A DNA stretch of 48,009 nucleotides from a bacterium (GTDB lineage Bacteria > Armatimonadota > UBA5829): positions 1 through 48,009 of the forward strand of contig JAJFTD010000004.1 in NCBI GenBank assembly GCA_021373255.1. The letters are read 5' to 3'. The notes under the pieces were generated by a model. The model did no database searches. It was given only the letters and a program-made list of their open reading frames with translations, and was not told the DNA's origin. The position numbers and the translations under genes are program-made. Positions 41,852 to 48,009 of the stretch are shown here, one piece after another (within the stretch, counting starts at the first letter, position 1; each line of letters starts with the position of its first letter).

Positions 41852-41970
41852 GTGAGGGCGCAATGTATCTTCGGAGTAACATTGCGCCCTCACCCCAGCC
41901 CTCTCCCCCAGGAGAGGGAGTTACATAATCTCTCTCCTCTCAGGCGAAATGCGAAAGCCCCCAGGAGAGG
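41852..41970. repeat. composite repeat Y-X', right of the Tat-Gfo/Idh gene
   Basis: Y starts with a perfect 15-bp hairpin, GTGAGGGCGCAATGT (41852-41866) against 41879-41893. CCCTCTCC...GGAGAGGG follows. X' (41946-41970) is the exact complement of 40235-40259. The order X-Y-gene-Y-X' gives outer inverted and inner direct repeats. Confidence 0.8.
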
Positions 41971-41996
41971 AGACATGTTGTGCATATGCCTTACTT

Positions 41997-44150
41997 TCAG
42001 ACTGCTGAGAAGAGTAGTAGTTCTGAGGTTAGTGCGGTATCTTGGCTTATTGTGATGCCTGATGTGACTAGCTCCCTGGCTGATGCGCGGAACTTCTGGC
42101 CGTTGTTGTCCAGTGTTACCTCGTAGTCGCGGCTCAAATCGAGACCACGTGGGCGGAAGATGTAGTCACCCGGCTGCGCACCGGTCAGCTTGAACACTCC
42201 TGCGTATCCGCTGAGGCGGTTTCTGGAAGTGTACTCGATAACGCACCAGTCGGCATCGCTCAACAGGCCTATATCCGGTGTGTGGTGATAGACCATCGGC
42301 CGGTTTGCCATTATCGGTCGGCAGAAACTCTTAGCCAGCTCAATATATCTCCTGGTTTCACGGAACGTGATGGTGTCGCGGTTTGCATCTTGAGCGCCGA
42401 ACCCGACGAAGATCGGAGTAGCGAACAGAGTCACGCGAAGGTGTGTATTGAGGTCTGCGGTGAGATGCGCGTGGGCGAAGTGATTGTGGTAATAGCAGAT
42501 GGCTTCGGGGGGCAGGAACAGAGTTAATGAATTGATTGCACGTATGCTCATCGGGTAGTTGCTGAAATCCGACTCACATGCATAATGAAGCCGGCTGAGC
42601 ATGCCCAAATCGTTTCGACCACCACCACTGGCACAATTCTCTAGAGCAACGTTCGGCATTTCTTTTCGGACTCTGTCAAAGGTCTTGTAGAGTACTTCAA
42701 AGTGACGCCATGCTTCACCCTCAAGGAACCCATCACGCAAGTTCTGGCCAGCCTCGCCTGTGCTGATGTTATAGTCGATCTTGTAGAAGTCCAAGTCGTG
42801 ATCACGGATCACCGATACGATGGAATCCTCGACAAACTTGGCTACCTCCGGGTTACCCAGGTTCAAGGCTTCGGATACTCTGCGATCTTTGTCTGTACGC
42901 TGTTCCCAATCCGGATGCTCCCGCCGGAGCCTGCTCCCAGTTGCAAGGACTTCCGGCTCCATCCAAAGGCCGAAAAGCATTCCCTTGTTTCTGACATACT
43001 CGCGGACTCCAGCAATTCCACCCGGCATCCAGTCGCCCACGTTCCAGTCACCGCGTTGAGCGGTCCAATTGCTGAACTCGTCGCCATACCATCCGGCATC
43101 CACCATGAACGCCTCGACTCCAACTTCAGCCGCGATATCGACTTCCCGCAATATCCAATCACCAGGTTCCTCTACCACTCGCCCGGCCACAGTGAACATC
43201 TCCTTGCCCTTTGGCCTCGGAGGTAATACTGATGCGCGAATGTGATCATACCATGCGTGAACCGCATCATCGAAACTGCAGTGCATCATCCCGAGGTGCA
43301 CTTCCGGGGTTGTGACAGTTTCGCCGGGCTCGATCACCCGCATGGGCGCTGATCCGATAGGTCCAAGTTTGAACGAAAGTGAGCTCTTAAAGCGGTTTGA
43401 GAATTCGGCGGCATAGTTGTGAGACCACGCCAGCGCCATGAAGCACAGCTCACCCGTGTACTCATTTCTCAAGACGAAGTAGGGGGAGCCATGCGTTCGG
43501 CCTGCTGTTCGCTCTATTCGATACGCTTCACTTGGCAGCGTCTTCCAGGTGAAGTTGCCCTCCATCCCGATAGACTCCGACGAAAGATAACCCAGCGAAA
43601 ACGGCGAGTCTGCACGCGAGGCAGGATTCCACTCGGGCCAGCCCTGATACTGGTTCTGGTTGTTCGCCCAGAGCATTCCGCACCAGGGCGTGACGCCTGA
43701 CAGCGCGGCGGGTTGGCTACCGGTGTTTGTTATCTCGATCCATCGTGCCAGCACTGGGGTGCCGTCGAGCCTTGTCACAACTTTAATTGTTACCGGACGC
43801 ACCTGGTGACGAAGCTCTACAACCGCTTCAACAGTGCCGGGACGAGCACCATCCCTCTCATACGCCCCTACCCAATCCCATCGGTTGTGCAAAGATTGAC
43901 CGTCAATCTCCAGCTCAAAAGTATGTAGAGGACGGAAAAGCGAGTCCTGGCTCGGTAGATTGCTAGCCACATTTTCCCGCTGGACCTGCCCACTTGCTGA
44001 CCAGTAGAGGCCGGTCAGCCGGGTATGGTCAAGCGCCTCTTCAAGCACAATTGTACTCGATACGTAGCGCGCTGTCGGTCTCCCGGCGCTCTGTCCGAAA
44101 GTCAATTCTATATTGTCCGGCCTGGTTGTTTGTATATCGCTATTTGCCAA
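41997..44150 (-). CDS. glycoside hydrolase family 36 (alpha-galactosidase-like)
   Basis: The 717-residue enzyme has the GH36 beta-supersandwich (1-310) and a TIM barrel with VDAGWYG (350-356), WMEPE (396-400) and nucleophile D459 in FYKIDYN. CASGGGRNDLG (506-516) and acid/base D528 in ESDFS follow. A C-terminal beta domain closes it. The usual KWDMNR is changed to KIDYN, so specificity may differ from plain alpha-galactose. No signal peptide is seen. The start is a TTG at 44150 with AAAGGAGA 6 nt upstream; there is no nearby ATG. It lies 24 nt downstream of the isomerase-like gene, in the same LacI-controlled unit, so the released sugar may feed that enzyme. Confidence 0.87.
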   Translation of the reverse strand: MANSDIQTTRPDNIELTFGQSAGRPTARYVSSTIVLEEALDHTRLTGLYWSASGQVQRENVASNLPSQDSLFRPLHTFELEIDGQSLHNRWDWVGAYERDGARPGTVEAVVELRHQVRPVTIKVVTRLDGTPVLARWIEITNTGSQPAALSGVTPWCGMLWANNQNQYQGWPEWNPASRADSPFSLGYLSSESIGMEGNFTWKTLPSEAYRIERTAGRTHGSPYFVLRNEYTGELCFMALAWSHNYAAEFSNRFKSSLSFKLGPIGSAPMRVIEPGETVTTPEVHLGMMHCSFDDAVHAWYDHIRASVLPPRPKGKEMFTVAGRVVEEPGDWILREVDIAAEVGVEAFMVDAGWYGDEFSNWTAQRGDWNVGDWMPGGIAGVREYVRNKGMLFGLWMEPEVLATGSRLRREHPDWEQRTDKDRRVSEALNLGNPEVAKFVEDSIVSVIRDHDLDFYKIDYNISTGEAGQNLRDGFLEGEAWRHFEVLYKTFDRVRKEMPNVALENCASGGGRNDLGMLSRLHYACESDFSNYPMSIRAINSLTLFLPPEAICYYHNHFAHAHLTADLNTHLRVTLFATPIFVGFGAQDANRDTITFRETRRYIELAKSFCRPIMANRPMVYHHTPDIGLLSDADWCVIEYTSRNRLSGYAGVFKLTGAQPGDYIFRPRGLDLSRDYEVTLDNNGQKFRASARELVTSGITISQDTALTSELLLFSAV

Positions 44151-44174
44151 TTTTTTCTCCTTTGATCGCCTTAC

Positions 44175-45629
44175 CTACGCTCCTCTAAATGCCTCTATAC
44201 CAAGGAACTTGCAGAACAGCTCTAACGCATCCGCCACTTTTGGGTCTTGGATCAGTGTAGCGTGATGGCACATTCCACTGGAAACGAGCTTGTCTTCCCA
44301 ATCGAATACATCGTTGACTTTCACCCAGCCATAGGACCCGCGCACGAATGGCGGCGTATCGATTACCTCACCATTGCCGAAGAACATATTGAACTCGCCA
44401 TCATATTCCATAATGCGAGCGCATGTAACCGGGCCGGGCTGAAGATTGAACTCGACTGCGCCGTGGCATTGCGGGTTCCACTGGATCATTCGCTCGTTGC
44501 GATACATCTTGGGCTGGCAGCTCGATGCACAGGTGCTGACCGGGGCGTTGCCGCAGTGCCAAGCCAACCAGACGTTGGGAAGACTGGGGTGAAGGTCGGT
44601 CCAGTCGATAAAGTGGGGCAAGCACTGGCCCAGCGACGCATGATACATCGCATACATCGACACAGCACCCATCAGGTCGGCCTCGCAAGCGGTTATGATG
44701 CCGCGGTCGTTAAGCCGTCCTAGAGTTGAGCACGCGGAAATGTGGAACCGCTCCTGGATACCGGTCCAGCAGTTCACAGCCAGGGACTGAACATCGAGTT
44801 CTTCGGCAATACGGGCGAGCGCAACTTCATAACGGGCCATGTTCACCAGGCTCTCGTCAGTGATCTCGCACATCTTTACCGTGCTGTTGATCTCGTTCAT
44901 GACTTCTCGCACTTCGGGATCATCAGGCGAGACAGCTTCAACGCGCTGGAATACCGCGTCCAGATCCATTGGAACTACCATCTGGCCGAACTTCTTCTGC
45001 AGAGCCGACTCCGAGAAACATTCCGACTCAAAAAGCTGTGGACGGACACCGAGCTGACCAAATTTGGCTCCACGGAACTTGGCTATGGCATACGCTGCCC
45101 TCACAAACGTGGAGATGGATTCTATGAAATACTCGTCCTCAGGGTTGCAGGTGCGAACGTGCGTAAAGACACAGCCGCGCCTCTTGAGGGCGGATGTAGC
45201 CATAAACTGGCCGCACCAGGTGTCCGTTGACCTGTGCCCCTCCTCATCAATGGGGCCGCTGCGAGTGCAGAAGTGCAGGATCGGCAGTTCGGACGACAAG
45301 CCATTGATCAGGGTCCCAACAGCCGATACTTCATGCCCGAAGGTCATGTTACCCAGCATCACAGCCTTGATGTCCTGCTGCTTGAAATACTCCAGCACCA
45401 ATCTGGCTTGTTCGACTGTGCTCACGCAGCCATCACCGGTCATCTCCTTGCTTGGGACAACCAACTCCAGCCCCGGAATCCGGCTCATGACGGCGACGCA
45501 CCGGTCGCGCATCTTGCCGCCCCAGCCGCCACCATCCCATGATTCCCAGTTAGATGGTATGAACCCAATCTTTACCGAACACTCTTTTTTTGAAGAACAT
45601 TTATTCTGTTTGATCAGTGTCATTCCCAT
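44175..45629 (-). CDS. L-fucose/D-arabinose isomerase-like protein
   Basis: The 484-residue protein has the FucI-type N-domain (MLGNMTFGHEVSAVGTLING) and a core with NCWTGIQERF (286-295) and ITACEADLMGAVSM (312-325). There E293 and D318 probably take the place of the metal ligands E337 and D361 of E. coli FucI. HH in SGMCHHATL may supply the histidine. It lacks the N-terminal ~100 residues of FucI. Homologs in this group are often called fucose isomerase-like with no tested substrate. It is first in the LacI-controlled pair with GH36. The ATG at 45629 has GAGG 7 nt upstream. Confidence 0.75.
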   Translation of the reverse strand: MGMTLIKQNKCSSKKECSVKIGFIPSNWESWDGGGWGGKMRDRCVAVMSRIPGLELVVPSKEMTGDGCVSTVEQARLVLEYFKQQDIKAVMLGNMTFGHEVSAVGTLINGLSSELPILHFCTRSGPIDEEGHRSTDTWCGQFMATSALKRRGCVFTHVRTCNPEDEYFIESISTFVRAAYAIAKFRGAKFGQLGVRPQLFESECFSESALQKKFGQMVVPMDLDAVFQRVEAVSPDDPEVREVMNEINSTVKMCEITDESLVNMARYEVALARIAEELDVQSLAVNCWTGIQERFHISACSTLGRLNDRGIITACEADLMGAVSMYAMYHASLGQCLPHFIDWTDLHPSLPNVWLAWHCGNAPVSTCASSCQPKMYRNERMIQWNPQCHGAVEFNLQPGPVTCARIMEYDGEFNMFFGNGEVIDTPPFVRGSYGWVKVNDVFDWEDKLVSSGMCHHATLIQDPKVADALELFCKFLGIEAFRGA

Positions 45630-45658
45630 TGGTCAACCTCACTGTCCCGGCATATACT

Positions 45659-45701
45659 AACCGGTTTAATGCAGTATAGTGCAGCAATGCCCCCTTGTCA
45701 A
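45659..45701 (-). promoter_or_regulatory. LacI-type promoter-operator of the isomerase-GH36 unit
   Basis: On the minus strand a perfect TTGACA (45701-45696), a 17-nt spacer and TATACT (45678-45673). The palindrome AACCGGTT (45666-45659) sits on the expected RNA start. It fits the LacI-family form AANCGNTT with a central CG. Confidence 0.8.
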
Positions 45702-45725
45702 CAGGAGCTTAGTTAAAAATATAGA

Positions 45726-46778
45726 TCAGTGTTTACAGCCGCAGGATTGCCTGACAACCAGGGACACCGGGAGCAGCTCCGCCCCGAGTGGTTTGTTGTC
45801 AATCAAGTTCAGAAGCATTCCAGCCGCCATTTTCCCGGCATCGTAGAAGGGGTTCTCAATTGTGGTGAGAGGAGGATCGGTGAATCGAGCGATGTGTGCA
45901 TTGTTATCGAACCCAATGATAGCGCAATCCTCAGGGACTCGCTTTCCTGCAGCTTTCAGAGCAGCCATGGCTGCTATCGCCATATTATCGGTCACAGCGA
46001 ATATCGCATCGAATTCGTGCGAACGCGTCAGTTCAAGTGTGACATCATAGGCCCAGGTCTGGCTTCGGTCACCGAGTATAATCAGTTCGGGATCAACGGG
46101 AATGCCCGCTTCAGCCAACGCATTTCTATAGCCCTGTTCTCGGTTATGCGCCCAGGGTTGATCCGCCACCCCCAGCAACGCAATCTTTCGCCGCCCGTGT
46201 TGAATCAGATGATCAACCGCCTCCTGGGAGCCGCGTGTGTCATCTATGTCGGCAGTTGCTTCTACATATTCCGACGGGAACGCGTTCGCCAGACCCACCA
46301 CGGGAAGCCCCATCGTGGTAGCTTCATCTCGCACAGTTTTGAGTATGGGGAGAGTCTGAGGACTGGCAAGGCCGGTCAGCAATATACCATCAGCCTGCCC
46401 AGACCGAATAAGCTCAGCGCAGAAGCTGACACCGTGTTCGGCGTCTACAGTGCACACGCGGATAGAGTAGCCCTTGGGCACCAGATGAGCCTCGACACCA
46501 CGAAGGCGCGCGATAAGGTTCTCGTCCCAGAGGTCGAACGCAACCATCAGTATGGTGAGAGATCGGCCGGTGGCTAGGGCCTTTGCTGCGGCATTAGGCC
46601 TGTAGCCCAGCTTTTGCGCCGCCTCCATAACCCGTTTGCGCGTGGCTTCACTGATCGGGAAAGGGTTCGGCCGGTCGTTTAGCACCATTGAAACGGTTGC
46701 CTTGGATACCTGCGCCACATCCGCAATCTGCAGGAGTGTGACGTGCCTCTTCGGCTTCTGCGGGTTTCCCGATGTCAT
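45726..46778 (-). CDS. LacI-family transcriptional regulator
   Basis: The 350-residue repressor has an N-terminal helix-turn-helix (VTLLQIADVAQVSKATVSMV, then LNDRPNP) with the hinge GYRPNAAAKALATGRS. A periplasmic-binding-protein-like sugar-sensing domain follows (VDHLIQHGRRKIALLG, IIGFDNN) and ends VVRQSCGC. It lies directly upstream of the isomerase-GH36 unit. A central-CG palindrome on that promoter is its likely site. GGAGG lies 9 nt before the ATG. The gap from the second UroD-like gene is 24 nt, so both can share a transcript. Confidence 0.93.
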   Translation of the reverse strand: MTSGNPQKPKRHVTLLQIADVAQVSKATVSMVLNDRPNPFPISEATRKRVMEAAQKLGYRPNAAAKALATGRSLTILMVAFDLWDENLIARLRGVEAHLVPKGYSIRVCTVDAEHGVSFCAELIRSGQADGILLTGLASPQTLPILKTVRDEATTMGLPVVGLANAFPSEYVEATADIDDTRGSQEAVDHLIQHGRRKIALLGVADQPWAHNREQGYRNALAEAGIPVDPELIILGDRSQTWAYDVTLELTRSHEFDAIFAVTDNMAIAAMAALKAAGKRVPEDCAIIGFDNNAHIARFTDPPLTTIENPFYDAGKMAAGMLLNLIDNKPLGAELLPVSLVVRQSCGCKH

Positions 46779-46802
46779 ACATTAGCCTCCACGTGAATCT
46801 GG

Positions 46803-47912
46803 TCAGATTATACGACGGAACTGAAGAGGAAGACAAGAGTCCTCAAATATGCGCTTAGCTGTGTCGTAGTTCCTCTGCCTTATCTCAGGATCATCTTCCC
46901 AAGCCATTTCCCACATCAACTTCAGATCAGGAGCGTATATGTTTTTGAGAATATCGAGTCTGTCTCCAGGCCAGCGCACTTTCACAAGGAAATCACTTCC
47001 ACGCAAACCGTCGCGCACTACAACAGGATCATTGGGGCTTGGGTCCATTTGTTGATGAACGGCAAGATCGACCTCTACCAATCCTTCAAGCCGCTTGATA
47101 ATCTCGTAGTTCTGGCACCATACGCCGCATGAATGTATGGCCACCCCACCCAACGCTCGTGCAATGCGTTCGTTGTATGGCCGGGCAAACTCATCGAAAA
47201 ACTCCGGGCCAACCATCGACATGCAATCTTCGGACAACCCAAGGCCGGGCAGTTTGGGATGACAGAATGAGTTGTGACCGGGCGTTATCGGACGAGCCAT
47301 GATTTGCCTTTGCAGCAGCGTGAACTCGATTATCACATCTGTAATGTCACTTATGAGCCGATGCAAGTCCTCAGGATAATCCATTGCGGCATAGAAGAAA
47401 AAGTTAGTATCCAGAATCAAGGTTGCTGTATCCAGCGGGCTCTGCGTGTCGGTGGTCGACATATATATGCAGCCGCCGGTTTCTTTATCAAAATACCGAA
47501 TGGTATCGAGTATATACTGCAGCATCTGAGACTTCTGTATATCAGGCTTCTTCACTGCACGCAGTTCATCTATGTTGTGCACGATGGGGTGCGTCCAGGG
47601 CGAGTCATCATCACGCCACTCGAACGGGCAGCCGAACGCCTCCGCATAAACTCCAACACCATGCCAGGGCTCGATAAACGGAATCCAATCTGTGCTTGCC
47701 TGAAGGGTTTTCGTGATGCCCTCCAGTTGTAAAGGCAGCATGATCTCTCTGTATCGGCTATCCTTGCCGAACGCATCACCCAAGGTCCATTGAAACACGG
47801 GCAGGAAATCCCGTGTCTTGCCCAGCACAAATAGTTCTGTTCTAGCTTCTATTTCTTCTACCTTGCGGAGGTAGTTGTCATAGTCGAATTCTCGCGGGTT
47901 GATACCAGCCAT
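46803..47912 (-). CDS. uroporphyrinogen decarboxylase (UroD) superfamily protein, second copy
   Basis: The 369-residue protein has the UroD-type segment SEDCMSMVGPEFFDEFARPY at 227-246, followed by AIHSCGVWCQNYE with H260 and C262 as likely zinc ligands. It is only distantly like the copy at 32983. The haem-enzyme N-terminal motif is absent. The start at 47912 has AGGAGA 6 nt upstream; ATG 47957 lies upstream of a plausible -10 TATACT (47942-47937) and is unlikely. It stands before a LacI-type gene and the isomerase-GH36 pair, so its job is probably in the same sugar pathway. No corrinoid protein is visible here. Confidence 0.75.
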   Translation of the reverse strand: MAGINPREFDYDNYLRKVEEIEARTELFVLGKTRDFLPVFQWTLGDAFGKDSRYREIMLPLQLEGITKTLQASTDWIPFIEPWHGVGVYAEAFGCPFEWRDDDSPWTHPIVHNIDELRAVKKPDIQKSQMLQYILDTIRYFDKETGGCIYMSTTDTQSPLDTATLILDTNFFFYAAMDYPEDLHRLISDITDVIIEFTLLQRQIMARPITPGHNSFCHPKLPGLGLSEDCMSMVGPEFFDEFARPYNERIARALGGVAIHSCGVWCQNYEIIKRLEGLVEVDLAVHQQMDPSPNDPVVVRDGLRGSDFLVKVRWPGDRLDILKNIYAPDLKLMWEMAWEDDPEIRQRNYDTAKRIFEDSCLPLQFRRII

Positions 47913-48009
47913 CTGGTTTCTCCTGTGATTAAATCTAGTATACTCCAGCTTGAGCAAGGGACGGATAGAGTTTCTTATAACGAGACAATTGAGCTGCGTA
48001 TTCCGAACT

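Noticed and set aside
1-48009. CRISPR array, tRNA or rRNA genes
   Set aside because: No regularly spaced repeat-spacer pattern, no tRNA-like T-arm with CCA-type end and no rRNA-like stretch was found. The GGTC tracts are tandem heptamers without unique spacers.

Overview
The window reads as a chromosomal segment of a diderm bacterium with mid-range GC content. Strong AGGAGG-type ribosome sites and clear TTGACA-17-TATAAT-type promoters are frequent. The left end has the order radical-SAM fusion, rng, rplU, rpmA, obgE, proB, proA, which is typical of Firmicutes, Chloroflexota, Armatimonadota and relatives. A TolC-type outer-membrane channel shows an outer membrane. Together with a sugar-degradation gene set (GH78, GH36, GxGYxYP, Tat-exported Gfo/Idh, UroD-like proteins), this best fits Armatimonadota or a similar diderm lineage. 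That placement is inference.

Layout. 1-8391: minus-strand housekeeping block driven by a near-consensus promoter, with an internal terminator between rpmA and obgE. 8400-11100: accessory island holding an AIPR-like (abortive infection) gene, a small membrane protein and a GmhA-like SIS protein, with three copies of a GGTC-rich repeat. 11123-15755: GH78 alpha-L-rhamnosidase and a GlcD-like FAD oxidase. 15756-16254: a hairpin-rich gap with a 221-bp MITE-like element. 16255-22765: six-gene minus-strand MacAB-TolC efflux operon with two small exported proteins, divergent from an OmpR/HK two-component pair (23070-25207). 25225-27584: DeoR regulator divergent from a class III aminotransferase. 28081-32912: plus-strand sugar operon of oxidoreductase, AraA-like isomerase, FGGY kinase and class I aldolase. 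32983-36485: UroD-like protein, DeoR regulator and amidohydrolase. 37015-40164: large secreted GxGYxYP protein. 40416-41678: Tat-exported Gfo/Idh protein bracketed by repeats. 41997-47912: GH36 alpha-galactosidase, fucose-isomerase-like enzyme, LacI regulator and a second UroD-like protein.

How it works together. The right half looks like several sugar regulons. The most notable signal is a 38-bp promoter-operator, conserved in position and sequence, in front of three separate minus-strand units: DeoR/UroD, amidohydrolase and Tat-Gfo/Idh. It points to an undescribed regulon. A second is the isomerase-kinase-aldolase operon, which has all the parts of a ketose-phosphate pathway but no assignable substrate and no transporter. 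No tRNA, rRNA, CRISPR array or transposase gene was seen.
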